Assembly (NCBI RefSeq): GCF_014195095.1
Contig: NZ_JACIBC010000001.1
Location: forward strand, 558,001 to 622,000
Direction: 5' to 3'
DNA: 64,000 nt
DNA from: Rhizobium sp. BK602
Lineage (GTDB): Bacteria; Pseudomonadota; Alphaproteobacteria; Rhizobiales; Rhizobiaceae
Shown: piece after piece, positions 45,052 to 56,553 of the stretch
Position numbering within the stretch: the stretch's first letter is position 1
How the letters are laid out: each line of letters starts with the position of its first letter
Program-made: the position numbers and the translations under genes
Notes under the pieces: model-generated
Databases searched by the model: none
What the model was told of the DNA's origin: nothing
Seen by the model: only the letters and a program-made list of their open reading frames with translations

Positions 45052-45591
45052 TCAATAATTCCCGCCCTTCTCGGATACGACCTTACTCAATCTCGCGATC
45101 TCTTCGCGGACTGCCGAAAGCTCCGTCAGCACCTGCAGGTCGATCTTCTGGTGCAGCGACAGCACTTCGAGTTCGGCCTTGAGATTGACCTCGTAGTCCT
45201 TGGCCGCCTCGAAGCGGTCGCGTTCGGCCTGGCGGTTCTGCGACATCATGATGATCGGGGCCTGGATGGCGGCGAGCATGGAGAGGACGAGGTTGAGGAA
45301 GATGAAGGGGTAGGGATCGAAGGCGCGGGTCATGAGGATAATGGTGTTGACCACGCACCAGAAGACCAGGAACAGCAGAAAGCCGATGATGAAGAACCAG
45401 GAACCGCCGACGCGGGCAATGCCGTCCGCCAGACGCGCGCCGAAGGATGACTCGGCCGAGAAGGCGGCATTGACGTCGGTGGACACGATCTTTCGCTCGT
45501 GTGCCTTCTTCAGGACGCGTTTTTCGATCTCGCCGAGTTCCTCGGCGGTCTTGTCGAAATGCTGATGGATGAAATTGGGCAGATGGGACAT
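45052..45591 (-). CDS. DUF1003 family membrane protein
   Basis: A 179-residue protein with two transmembrane segments (about 64-83 and 95-115, with GGSWFFIIGFLLFLVFWCVV in the first and the AIQAPIIMMSQNRQAERDR block just after the second) and a C-terminal coiled coil. The VNTIILMTRAFDPYPFIFLN loop between them is characteristic of DUF1003. Function is unknown; some homologues are annotated as CorA-like or cyclic-nucleotide-associated. The start at 45591 (MSHLPNFI) fits the family; the longer frame to 45660 has no support. Confidence 0.88.
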   Translation of the reverse strand: MSHLPNFIHQHFDKTAEELGEIEKRVLKKAHERKIVSTDVNAAFSAESSFGARLADGIARVGGSWFFIIGFLLFLVFWCVVNTIILMTRAFDPYPFIFLNLVLSMLAAIQAPIIMMSQNRQAERDRFEAAKDYEVNLKAELEVLSLHQKIDLQVLTELSAVREEIARLSKVVSEKGGNY

Positions 45592-45674
45592 GGGGTGCTC
45601 CGAAGACTCGATCGCCTTTGGCGCCAGTATTCGGTCGCACCCCGTGCAAATGCAATGCAAAAAGCCTAGCTGAT

Positions 45675-47603
45675 CTAGCTGCCCTGGCTGACCAGCTGGG
45701 CGTGCGACGGGAAGAAGCGCTCAAGCCCGTAGTCGCGCCCGAACATCGCATCATGCTGCAGATAGCGATAGTCGCGCATCAGGGGGTCGAGGGTCTGCTC
45801 ATTGCGCGACCAGTCCGGAAAGGCCTGGTTGTCGCGCGTGGCGAGCTGGTAGCGGTCGACGATGGTGTATTTCTTCTGCACCCGGCCGAGGAAGCCGGTG
45901 TAGAAGGGGTGCTCGTAGCCGGCGCTCTTGAGGAGATGATAGGGGAGCTGCGAGGGGCTGATGGTGCCGATATCCTTGCGCACGCCCTTTTTGCTCGACC
46001 AGACGACCAGCGGCGTCTCGTGTTCGCGCTTCATGACGTCGAGCGGCGCCTTGCGGGTCGCGACCTGTTCCGGCATGTAGCCGGTGTTCGGATAGACGCT
46101 GCCGAGCGGCGGCAGGTGATCGCCCCAGAGGACGATAATCGTCTCGCGGTCGCGCTTCGAGGCCCAGTCCATCAGCATCTTCAGGCTCTGGTCGGATTCT
46201 CGCACGCCCTGCGCATAGGTCTCGAGCGTGTCGCGGTCGGCATCGCCGAGATCGCCCCTGATGCCGATGGTATTGTCGACATAGCGATGCGGTTCGTAGG
46301 GGCCATGGCCCTGTAGCGTCACGGCGAAGAAGAAGAAGGGCCGCTCCATCTCGTCGCCCTCGCGCATGATCTCCTTCATCAGCGAGTCGTCCGAGGCGAA
46401 GATGCCGCGCTTTTCCATCGGTGGCATGGTGTCCTCCGTATGGAACTCCTCGAAGCCGAAGGCCTTGTAGACCTCGTTGCGGTTCCAGAACCAGCCGCTG
46501 AAGGGATGGAGTGAGCGGGCGGCGTAACCCTCGCCCCTGAAGAAGGTGGCGAGCGACGGGATCGGCCGGCGGATATATTGCTGATAGGGGATGCTGCCGT
46601 ACGGCAGGAAAGCATTGGAGAAGCCGGTCAGCGCCTCGAACTCGACATTGGCGGTCATGCCGCCGAATTCCGGCGAGAAGACATTGCCGGACTGCGCCGC
46701 GCGGATGGTCGGCATCGGGTCGGGCTTGAAGGATATGTTGGAGAGCCGGGTCGGATCCCAGAGGGACTCGCTCATCAGCATGATGACATCGGGCTTTTCG
46801 CGCGGCCCGGAGAGATAGGCGTAGTTGCGCGCCGGGATGGCGTCGATCGCGTTCTGTCCGTAGCCCGCCGGCATCTTCACGTCGGCCATCGGCATGTTCA
46901 GCGAGAAAGCGATGATGAAGCCGTTGTAGCTATAGTTCTCCTGCTGGTCCCAGACGATCGGGATGATGCCGAGCTTTTCGCGGATGAAGGAATATTGCGT
47001 CGGGTCCATCTGCGAGACGAAAAGGGCGGCCAGTGGCAGGCCGATGGAGAGACGCCCGACGCGGGCAGCTTGCGAAAGTCTTGTGGCGTTGCGCCAGGCA
47101 TGGCGCCAAAGGAGCGCGAGGGCCGCGATCGAGACGACGATGCCGACGGCAAGAGCAATAGCGGTCAAGGGCCGCTCGCGCACCATCACCGGCATGAGTT
47201 CCATGATCTGGCGCCCGAACAGGAAGTCGGACGGGTAGAGCGGATCGGAGAGATAATGCTGCTTCTGGTTGGACAGGAAGGCCGGAATGAGCACCAGCGG
47301 CGCGACCACCAGGATCGACTGATGCGCGCGGCCGAAGACCGCATCCAGTAGAAGCATCAGCAGCATGACGATGCCGACGGTTGCGAGCGCGGGATGGGTC
47401 GGCGAGACGAAATAGGTCGGAATATCCGCCAGTTCGCCGCGCGCAACCCATTCCACCAAAGCGACGATCAGCGACGCAAGCAGGAAGGTGGAGCCGAGGC
47501 CAAGGAGCTGGCGGACAGCTCTCGACTGCAGTCTCGCCTGGCCAAGCTTTTGAAGTATGGCGGGCTTGCCTGCCAATGCGGAACTGGATACCGGGGCGAT
47601 CAC
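45675..47603 (-). CDS. LTA synthase-family phosphoglycerol transferase, sulfatase fold
   Basis: A 642-residue inner-membrane enzyme. The N-terminal part has five hydrophobic segments (about 33-50, 72-91, 97-111, 146-166 and 183-197). The C-terminal alkaline-phosphatase-like domain (about 270-560) faces the periplasm: a metal ligand in MLMSESLWDP, the nucleophile threonine in EFGGMTANVEFEALTGF, HPFSGWFWNRNEVY, QGHGPYEPH, and the WGDHLPP metal site. The family transfers sn-glycerol-1-phosphate from phosphatidylglycerol. In gram-negative rhizobia a likely acceptor is periplasmic cyclic beta-glucan, as for OpgB/CgmB-type enzymes; this is inference. The GTG start has GGAGAGATC upstream. A Pho-box-like direct repeat lies 35 bases before the start. 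Confidence 0.88.
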   Translation of the reverse strand: MIAPVSSSALAGKPAILQKLGQARLQSRAVRQLLGLGSTFLLASLIVALVEWVARGELADIPTYFVSPTHPALATVGIVMLLMLLLDAVFGRAHQSILVVAPLVLIPAFLSNQKQHYLSDPLYPSDFLFGRQIMELMPVMVRERPLTAIALAVGIVVSIAALALLWRHAWRNATRLSQAARVGRLSIGLPLAALFVSQMDPTQYSFIREKLGIIPIVWDQQENYSYNGFIIAFSLNMPMADVKMPAGYGQNAIDAIPARNYAYLSGPREKPDVIMLMSESLWDPTRLSNISFKPDPMPTIRAAQSGNVFSPEFGGMTANVEFEALTGFSNAFLPYGSIPYQQYIRRPIPSLATFFRGEGYAARSLHPFSGWFWNRNEVYKAFGFEEFHTEDTMPPMEKRGIFASDDSLMKEIMREGDEMERPFFFFAVTLQGHGPYEPHRYVDNTIGIRGDLGDADRDTLETYAQGVRESDQSLKMLMDWASKRDRETIIVLWGDHLPPLGSVYPNTGYMPEQVATRKAPLDVMKREHETPLVVWSSKKGVRKDIGTISPSQLPYHLLKSAGYEHPFYTGFLGRVQKKYTIVDRYQLATRDNQAFPDWSRNEQTLDPLMRDYRYLQHDAMFGRDYGLERFFPSHAQLVSQGS

Positions 47604-47637
47604 CGATCTCTCCGTATGTTGTCAAATCTTCATATAA

Positions 47638-47655
47638 TTGTCATCCCTTTGTCAT
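47638..47655. promoter_or_regulatory. Pho-box-like direct repeat
   Basis: TTGTCATCCCTTTGTCAT has two identical TTGTCAT half-sites 11 bases apart with a 4-base spacer, which matches the PhoB site architecture and 6 of 7 bases of each CTGTCAT half. It is 35 bases upstream of the phosphoglycerol transferase start. It reads in the sense of the plus strand, toward nadE, which starts 138 bases away. Either gene, or both, could be under PhoB. Confidence 0.6.
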
Positions 47656-47793
47656 GAACCCTGGGTGAACCGCAAGGCTGGCTTAGTATTTTTCCGATCA
47701 TCAAATCGTGTAGGTGGGAGCGCTGCCGTCTTTCGATCGCGACGGCCGCCAAAGGCTGTTGCGGAACAGGGGGCGCGTCGCTAAATATATGGC

Positions 47794-49473
47794 ATGACAC
47801 AGCAAAGCCCCATCACCCAGACCATCCGCATTGCCGTCGCCCAACTCAATCCGACGCTCGGCGACGTCTCCGGCAACCTTGCCAAGGCGCGGGAAGCGCG
47901 GGCCGAGGCGGCGCGTGAAGGCGCGGATCTTTTGCTGCTGACGGAGCTGTTCATTTCCGGCTACCCGCCGGAGGATCTGGTGTTGAAGCCGGCTTTCCTG
48001 CGCGCCTGCCAGAAGGCTGTGGAGAGCCTTGCGGCTGATACCGCCGATGGCGGCCCGGGCGTGATCGTCGGTTTTCCGCGGCAGGACGAGACCGGGCGTT
48101 ACAACTCCGCTGCCGTGCTCGACGGCGGCAAGGTCATCTTCATCAGGGACAAGGTCGATCTGCCGAACTACGGCGAATTCGACGAGAAGCGCGTCTTCGA
48201 TGAGGGCACGATATCCGGCCCGGTCAATTTCCGAGGGGTGCGCATCGGCATCCCCATTTGCGAGGAGATCTGGAACGATCTCGGCATCTGCGAGACGCTG
48301 GCGGAAAGCGGCGCGGAAATCCTTCTGGTGCTGAACGGTTCGCCCTATTATCGCGGTAAGGTCGACGTTCGTCATCAGGTCGCCCTCCGTCAGGTGATCG
48401 AATCCGGCTTGCCGCTGATTTTCGCGGCTCAGGTGGGCGGCCAGGATGAGCTTGTTTTTGACGGCGCGAGTTTCGCCTTCAATGCCGACAAGACGCTGGC
48501 CTTCCAGATGAGCCAGTTCGAAACCGCGCTGGCGGTGACGACATGGAAGAAGAACGGCGACGGCTGGCACTGCACCGAAGGCCCGATGGTGCATATTCCC
48601 GAAGGCGAAGAGGCGGACTATCGCGCCTGCCTGCTGGGTTTCCGCGACTATGTGAATAAGAACGGTTTCAAGTCGGTCGTGCTTGGCCTGTCCGGCGGCA
48701 TCGACTCGGCGATCTGCGCGGCGATTGCCGTCGATGCGCTCGGCGAGGAGCGGGTGCGCACGGTCATGCTGCCGTACCGCTATACCTCCGAGGATTCGCT
48801 GAAGGATGCCGCCGATTGCGCCAGGGCGCTCGGCTGCCGTTACGACATCGTCCCGATCGAGGAGCCGGTGACCGGCTTTACCTCGGCACTGGCCGATCTC
48901 TTCGAAGGCACGGAAAGCGGCATTACCGAAGAGAACCTGCAGAGCCGCGCACGCGGCACGATCCTGATGGCGATCTCCAACAAGTTCGGGTCGATGGTCG
49001 TGACGACGGGCAACAAGTCGGAAATGTCTGTTGGATACGCCACGCTTTACGGCGACATGAACGGCGGTTTCAATCCGATCAAGGATCTCTACAAGATGCA
49101 GGTCTATGCGCTGTCGCGCTGGCGCAACCTGCATGTGCCGCCGGGGGCGCTTGGCCCGTCCGGCGAAGTCATCCCCTCGAACATCATCGATAAGGCGCCG
49201 TCCGCCGAACTCCGGCCGAACCAGACGGACCAGGATTCGCTGCCGCCCTATCCGGTGCTCGACGATATTCTGGAATGCCTGGTGGAAAAGGAAATGGCGG
49301 TCGAGGAGATCGTCGCGCGCGGCCACGATATCGCCACCGTTCACCGCATCGAGCACCTGCTTTATCTCGCCGAATACAAGCGCCGCCAGTCGGCGCCGGG
49401 CGTGAAGATCACCAAGAAGAATTTCGGTCGCGACCGGCGTTATCCGATCACCAATCGGTTCCGCGATCGTTGA
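47794..49473 (+). CDS. nadE: Glutamine-dependent NAD+ synthetase
   Basis: A 559-residue two-domain enzyme that amidates nicotinic acid adenine dinucleotide to NAD+. The N-terminal nitrilase-like glutaminase has its Glu in LLLTELFISGYPPED, Lys in RDKVDLPNYGEFDE, and catalytic Cys156 in GIPICEEIW. The C-terminal synthetase has the P loop LSGGIDSAICAAIAVDALG (about 299-317), TTGNKSEMSVGYATLYGD, and the metal-binding PSAELRPNQTDQDSLPPY. The ATG at 47794 gives the standard N terminus. The TolB-like gene follows by 30 bases. Confidence 0.95.
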   Translation: MTQQSPITQTIRIAVAQLNPTLGDVSGNLAKAREARAEAAREGADLLLLTELFISGYPPEDLVLKPAFLRACQKAVESLAADTADGGPGVIVGFPRQDETGRYNSAAVLDGGKVIFIRDKVDLPNYGEFDEKRVFDEGTISGPVNFRGVRIGIPICEEIWNDLGICETLAESGAEILLVLNGSPYYRGKVDVRHQVALRQVIESGLPLIFAAQVGGQDELVFDGASFAFNADKTLAFQMSQFETALAVTTWKKNGDGWHCTEGPMVHIPEGEEADYRACLLGFRDYVNKNGFKSVVLGLSGGIDSAICAAIAVDALGEERVRTVMLPYRYTSEDSLKDAADCARALGCRYDIVPIEEPVTGFTSALADLFEGTESGITEENLQSRARGTILMAISNKFGSMVVTTGNKSEMSVGYATLYGDMNGGFNPIKDLYKMQVYALSRWRNLHVPPGALGPSGEVIPSNIIDKAPSAELRPNQTDQDSLPPYPVLDDILECLVEKEMAVEEIVARGHDIATVHRIEHLLYLAEYKRRQSAPGVKITKKNFGRDRRYPITNRFRDR

Positions 49474-49503
49474 TCGCAACGCCATCCGGCAAGTGGAGAC
49501 GCT

Positions 49504-50331
49504 ATGCGCAGCTCGGTCGAGATCTACAATATCCGCACCGGTGAGAACCGGATCGTCTGGCAGACGGACAGGTTGATCGAAGCGCCGAATTTCGCGCCGG
49601 ATGGGCGGTATCTGCTGCTGAATGGCGATGGGCTGCTCTATCGGCTTGCCGTCGACGGCAAGAGCGAACCCGTCCAGGTCGATACTGGCTTTGCGAGGCT
49701 CTGCAACAACGACCATGGCATTTCGCCGAATGGTTCGCTGATCGCCATTTCCGACAAGACCGAACATGGCAAGTCCTGCATCTATGTCCTGTCGGCCGAA
49801 GGCGGTACGCCGCGGCAGGTGACGACCAACCTGCCGTCCTACTGGCATGGCTGGTCGCCCGATGGGCAGCGCTTCTCCTATTGCGGTATCCGCAACGACG
49901 TCTTCGATATCTATACGATCTCGGTCGAGGGCGGCGAGGAAACACGGCTGACGCATGGCGAGGGCCGCAACGACGGGCCGGACTATTCCGCCGACGGGCA
50001 ATGGATCTACTTCAATTCCAGCCGCACCGGCCTGATGCAGATCTGGCGCATTCATCCCGACGGCACCGGTCTCCAGCAGGTGACACACGACAACTACGGC
50101 AACTGGTTTGCCCATCCGTCACCGAAGAACGACAAGGTCGTGCTGATCTCCTACGACCCCGATGTCTTCGATCATCCCCGCGATTTGAACGTTCGCATGC
50201 GGCTGATGGACATGGATGGCGGCAACCTCGTGACGCTATTCGAGCTTTTCGGCGGGCAGGGCAGCATCAACGTGCCGAACTGGTCGCCCGATGGCGATGA
50301 ATTCGCCTATGTCCGCTACGAGCCGGCGTGA
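49504..50331 (+). CDS. TolB-like WD40/PD40 beta-propeller protein without signal peptide
   Basis: A 275-residue protein composed of repeated PD40 units. Repeats include APDGRYLLL, SPNGSLIAIS, SPDGQRFSYCG, SADGQWIYF and SPDGDEFAYV, each typical of one propeller blade, making about five or six blades. There is no signal peptide or membrane segment, so it is probably cytosolic, unlike TolB itself. The start at 49504 has AGTGGAGAC upstream. It lies 30 bases after nadE and is probably co-transcribed. The role is unknown; homologues are annotated as oligogalacturonate lyase-like or TolB-related. Confidence 0.85.
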   Translation: MRSSVEIYNIRTGENRIVWQTDRLIEAPNFAPDGRYLLLNGDGLLYRLAVDGKSEPVQVDTGFARLCNNDHGISPNGSLIAISDKTEHGKSCIYVLSAEGGTPRQVTTNLPSYWHGWSPDGQRFSYCGIRNDVFDIYTISVEGGEETRLTHGEGRNDGPDYSADGQWIYFNSSRTGLMQIWRIHPDGTGLQQVTHDNYGNWFAHPSPKNDKVVLISYDPDVFDHPRDLNVRMRLMDMDGGNLVTLFELFGGQGSINVPNWSPDGDEFAYVRYEPA

Positions 50332-50496
50332 GTGCTCTGGACAGGCCGCGCGCTCCGCTATAGTTTTCGATCGTTCTCAGGGCGCATCCGATCCGCGGGA
50401 AGGGCAAAGCCCACCTGATGCATGGAATATGAGACTGCCACACCTCTTTTCAGTCTGTGGGCGCGGATACCGGACGTGAATGAAAGGAGGTCTTTC

Positions 50497-52275
50497 ATGA
50501 CCACGCGCTCCCTGGCGGGCAATGTTACCGTCGATTCCCTCAAGAAGCAGGCCAAGGCCTTGCTAAAGGCCGTCCGTTCCGGCGATCCGTCGGCGCGCAG
50601 CCGTGTCGCACCGTATTTTCCAGATGTCGCCGAAGTGGGACTTCAGGATATCCAGCTCGTCCTTGCCCGCGAACACGATTTTTCGAGCTGGACGAGATTG
50701 AAGGCACATCTGGAGAGCGCCGACCGCCAATCGGCGCCTCAGGATCAGTTGGCCAATCAGTTTCTATCTCTCGCGACGGTTTCTTATTTCTCCAGCATTC
50801 CCGCCGACCCCGCGCGTTTCGACGAGGCGCTCAGGCTGCTGGAGGCGCATCCGGAAATTGCCGGGGATAGCATCCATGTCGCGGCCGTGCTCGGCGATGC
50901 GGCCGGCATAAGCCGCTGGCTCGATCGGCAGCCGCAGCTTCTCGACCGCAAGGGCGGGCCGCATGATCTCACGCCGCTGATGTCTGCCGCCTATGCCCGG
51001 CTGCCAGGCCGTTCCAGCTTGCCGGCGGCCAGAGAGCTTGTCAGGCGCGGCGCCGACGTCAACGCTTTCTTCCTCGATGGCGGCCAATACCGCTTTACCG
51101 TGTTGACGGGTGTTTTCGGCGAGGGCGAGGCCGGGAAAGTGCGCCAGCCGCCGCATCCGGAATGCGAAGCCTTCGCACGTCTGCTGCTCGATGCCGGCGC
51201 GGAAGCCAACGACAGCCAGGCGCTCTATAACCGCATGTTCGAGCCCGACAACGCCTGCCTGAATCTGCTTCTGGAATACGGGCTTTCCGCGAGAGACAGG
51301 AACAATTGGCTGGTGCGAGAGGACGGCAAGCTGGTGGCGAATTCACAGACCGTCTTCGACTATCAACTGGCGTGGGCTTGTGAGAAGCGCATGGGCGAGC
51401 GCGTGAGATTGCTGGTCGAGCATGGCGCTGACGTCAACAAACCTGTGAATGGCCGAACGCCATATGAGTGGGCGCGGTTGGGTGATGACAAGGATTTGGT
51501 GCTGTATCTTGTGCAAAAGGGAGCTGTGGCGGTCCGTCTAAAGCAAGAGGATTGGGTCTATATTCAGCTTCGGCGAGCGGATAGCGATATTGCAGCCGAT
51601 CATGCGCAACTCGCCGATCACATAAGGACAGTTGCGCGCGATATCGACATCGTGGAGGCGATGCATCGGGCGCATCCGGCCATGCTGCATGAGGCAGCTG
51701 GTGACAACGCCATCAAGTCCGTTCGCTGCATGCTGGCGCTTGGCTTCGACGTCAATACCATGACCAGCCGCACGCCGCTGCACGAAGCTGCTTTGCATGG
51801 TCACATCGAGATGGCGAGGCTACTGATCGAGCATGGTGCCGACACCACCATCCGCGATCCTTACTACTATGCCCCGCCGATCGGCTGGGCCGCGTACAAT
51901 GGCGAGCCGGAGATGGTCGAGTTTCTGAAGACCCAGCCGCTCGATATTTTTGCCGCCGCCGCTTTCGGCCAGATGGCGCAGTTGAAGGATAATCTGGAAA
52001 GGCGGCCAGAGCAGGTGGATATCCGTTTCGGGGATTTTCGCCCGGAAGGGCAACCCTACGAACGAGACTGGATGACCCCGCTTGGTTTTGCCATCGCAAA
52101 CAAGCGTGCGGAAGCGGTGCGCCTGCTGGTGGAGCATGGCGCGGATCGCTCGGTCAGGGATGCTTCCGGCCGTTCGTACCGGGATCTGGCGGTAGAGGAG
52201 GGCGACGAGACTATCATCGCCCTGCTGCGGCGGCCTATTGTGTCGGTTGCGGCCCGGCAGCCTTCGGATGCTTGA
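50497..52275 (+). CDS. Ankyrin-repeat protein
   Basis: A 592-residue soluble protein. After an N-terminal helical segment (SLKKQAKALLKAVRSGDPSA at about 13-32) come ankyrin-type units, for example DLTPLMSAAYARLPG, GRTPYEWARLGDDKDLVLYLVQKGA, SRTPLHEAALHGHIEMARLLIEHGADTTI and MTPLGFAIANKRAEAVRLLVEHGADRSV. These motifs mediate protein binding, but no catalytic domain is seen. The start at 50497 follows an AAAGGAGG site; the in-frame ATG at 50422 has none. The 3' end overlaps the convergent secreted-protein gene by 41 bases. The partner is unknown. Confidence 0.88.
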   Translation: MTTRSLAGNVTVDSLKKQAKALLKAVRSGDPSARSRVAPYFPDVAEVGLQDIQLVLAREHDFSSWTRLKAHLESADRQSAPQDQLANQFLSLATVSYFSSIPADPARFDEALRLLEAHPEIAGDSIHVAAVLGDAAGISRWLDRQPQLLDRKGGPHDLTPLMSAAYARLPGRSSLPAARELVRRGADVNAFFLDGGQYRFTVLTGVFGEGEAGKVRQPPHPECEAFARLLLDAGAEANDSQALYNRMFEPDNACLNLLLEYGLSARDRNNWLVREDGKLVANSQTVFDYQLAWACEKRMGERVRLLVEHGADVNKPVNGRTPYEWARLGDDKDLVLYLVQKGAVAVRLKQEDWVYIQLRRADSDIAADHAQLADHIRTVARDIDIVEAMHRAHPAMLHEAAGDNAIKSVRCMLALGFDVNTMTSRTPLHEAALHGHIEMARLLIEHGADTTIRDPYYYAPPIGWAAYNGEPEMVEFLKTQPLDIFAAAAFGQMAQLKDNLERRPEQVDIRFGDFRPEGQPYERDWMTPLGFAIANKRAEAVRLLVEHGADRSVRDASGRSYRDLAVEEGDETIIALLRRPIVSVAARQPSDA

Positions 52276-53002
52276 GATCGAGGCTGCCCTGGTCGGTCGC
52301 GAGGAATTGCGGGCCGACCTGACGCACCTTGCGGGCTGAAGGATCATAAGGGCGATCCGGTTGCACCGGTTTTGGCTCGGCCTGCGTGACCGTGGGCGCA
52401 GGTGCGGCCGGCGTCGGTTTCGGCTGCAAGGCGGTATCGGCCTTGGGCTTTTCGGTCTCGATCGTGGTGATCGAGCTTTCCGGCTGGGCGAGCGATTGAC
52501 GCTGTTCGCGGGCCGGAGGGGGAGCCTCGGGCGCCCTTCGAGTCTCGATGACGGTATTCGGGGCGGCCGAGGAAGGAATGCTGCAGCCGTTCTGCTGCAT
52601 CTCATCCAGCAATTCCCGCCGCTCCACACCGGCGTCATCGATACGGGACACGCTGAGCTCGCGTTCATCCATCAGCGAAGCGAGATCATCCCGCATGCGC
52701 TGCATCGCGTCGTGCATGTCGTCGCAGACGGCTTCATTATCGTCGCCGAGCACCGTCAGGCTGCTGTCGGGTGAGCAACCCTGATTGCGCATGTCGCTTT
52801 TCAGCCGCCGGATCATCATGTTCTGCTGGACGATGGCGCGCGAAAGTTCGCGCGTCTTGGCGTTGGCGCCGATGATTTCCGTGGTGTCGGCGTACTGTCC
52901 GCGCAGGTCCTCACAGATGGGGCTTACTTGGGCAAAGGCCGGCGTCGTCGCCAGCAGGGACAGCAACAGGCAGGGCGAGAGGAGTTGTTTGCCGCGGCTC
53001 AC
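52235..53002 (-). CDS. Secreted coiled-coil protein with Pro-rich C terminus, function unknown
   Basis: A 255-residue exported protein I cannot assign. The start at 53002 (GTG) gives a signal peptide of about 25 residues, ending LLATTPAFAQ. Residues 27-125 contain four cysteines in separate positions and helical, charged sequence (ANAKTRELSRAIVQQNMMIRR, then MQRMRDDLASLMDERELSVSR) that looks like a coiled coil. Residues 130-255 are rich in Pro, Glu and Gln and end with a polar tail. It resembles rhizobial conserved hypothetical proteins. Its last 41 bases are antisense to the end of the ankyrin gene, so the two genes overlap tail to tail. Confidence 0.7.
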   Translation of the reverse strand: MSRGKQLLSPCLLLSLLATTPAFAQVSPICEDLRGQYADTTEIIGANAKTRELSRAIVQQNMMIRRLKSDMRNQGCSPDSSLTVLGDDNEAVCDDMHDAMQRMRDDLASLMDERELSVSRIDDAGVERRELLDEMQQNGCSIPSSAAPNTVIETRRAPEAPPPAREQRQSLAQPESSITTIETEKPKADTALQPKPTPAAPAPTVTQAEPKPVQPDRPYDPSARKVRQVGPQFLATDQGSLDLKHPKAAGPQPTQ

Positions 53003-53163
53003 TTTATGCTCTTCGAAAAGCGGATGAATTTTCAGGCAATATATACCGCGGAGCTTAACAGCGTATCCATCAAAACTCGCTGATTTCGAAAAGTTTTTGA
53101 GTAGCCAGCCATGGCCGGCTTTTCGAACGGCCGCCATGGCGCGGCCGTTCGCAGGGCATTGTC

Positions 53164-55476
<2,313 letters not shown>

Positions 55477-55696
55477 CACGCTTCTCCATTCCTGCTGTCG
55501 CGCTCGCGCCTGAGTCCCCCTCCTTACATCAATCGCTTCGGCTGCACAGTATGCAATTGACGCATCCGGAGGGTTTTTTGTCGCGGCAAACGCATAAAAT
55601 TTTCCGCCCGCGAAAACCATGACTTTGTCGCGGCCGGCGGCGTCACATGGGGTTCATGGCAGGCAATTATGACGGCGGGAAATGGAGAAAGCACGC

Positions 55697-56452
55697 ATGA
55701 CCCTCATTGCCTCTCATCGCGGCGGCAAGCATCTCTGGCCCGAAAACACCCGGCTCGCCTTCTCGCAGACGGCCAGGCTCGACGTCGATCTCGTCGAGTT
55801 CGACGTCCATCAGACCCGTGATGGCCGGCTCGTGGTTCATCACGATGCGCTGATCGACCGAATGACGGACGGGACGGGCGCGATCGCGGATTTCAGCTAT
55901 GACGACCTGATGGGCCATATCGTCATCGGCAGCGGCGGCGAGACCATCCCCACACTTGGCGAAACCATCGATATCTTCCGGTCGTCCTCGGTCGATCTGC
56001 GGCTGGAAATCAAGACCAGGCAGGACGGCAGCGCCTATGACGGCATGGAGGGCCGGATCATCGAGGCGCTGCTGGCCGCCGGCATGCTCGGACGTACAAT
56101 GGTGACCAGCTTTTCGCTGCCGTGCCTCGAAGCCTTCGCTACCGCGCTCGGCAAGCGCGGTCTGAATGCCGGCGACCTGCTTGGCGTGACCTTCCTCTGC
56201 TCGCCGCAAACGACGGCGCAGATCGGCTGGAGCGGAATTCTTGCAGCACTCGCGCGGCTTGGCGTCCGCGAGATCGGTCTGCGTGCCGACACGATCGATG
56301 CCGAGACGATGGCATTGCTCCGTAAAAACGGCATTACGGTCCACGGCTGGGCCGCCCACACGGTCGATGCCGCACGGACGATGTTCCGCCTCGGCGTGGC
56401 CAGTTTCACCACCGACCGTCCAGATCTCGCCATTGCCGCAAAACATGGGTGA
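55697..56452 (+). CDS. Glycerophosphodiester phosphodiesterase (GDPD) family protein
   Basis: A 251-residue TIM-barrel phosphodiesterase that hydrolyses glycerophosphodiesters to glycerol-3-phosphate. Metal and catalytic residues are visible: His7 in ASHRGG, Glu16 in PENTRLAF, E34/D36 in EFDVHQTRDG, and the VVHHD histidines. The C terminus has LRADTIDAETMALLRKNG and IAVHGW-like TVHGWAAHTVDAARTM. No signal peptide, so probably cytoplasmic. The start at 55697 is preceded by GGAGAAA and is preferred to 55682. It is divergent from tme. Confidence 0.88.
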   Translation: MTLIASHRGGKHLWPENTRLAFSQTARLDVDLVEFDVHQTRDGRLVVHHDALIDRMTDGTGAIADFSYDDLMGHIVIGSGGETIPTLGETIDIFRSSSVDLRLEIKTRQDGSAYDGMEGRIIEALLAAGMLGRTMVTSFSLPCLEAFATALGKRGLNAGDLLGVTFLCSPQTTAQIGWSGILAALARLGVREIGLRADTIDAETMALLRKNGITVHGWAAHTVDAARTMFRLGVASFTTDRPDLAIAAKHG

Positions 56453-56553
56453 TTTCCGCTTGGCGGCCGCTGCACACAGTATTTGTCATCATCCTGAAAC
56501 ACGAGTCTGGTTTTGGAATAGCCAACGTAGGATAGGGCACGGACACTGAGTTC

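Noticed and set aside
47701..50115. 804-codon minus-strand frame opposite nadE and the TolB-like gene
   Set aside because: It spans two real genes and the gap between them, with biased composition only.
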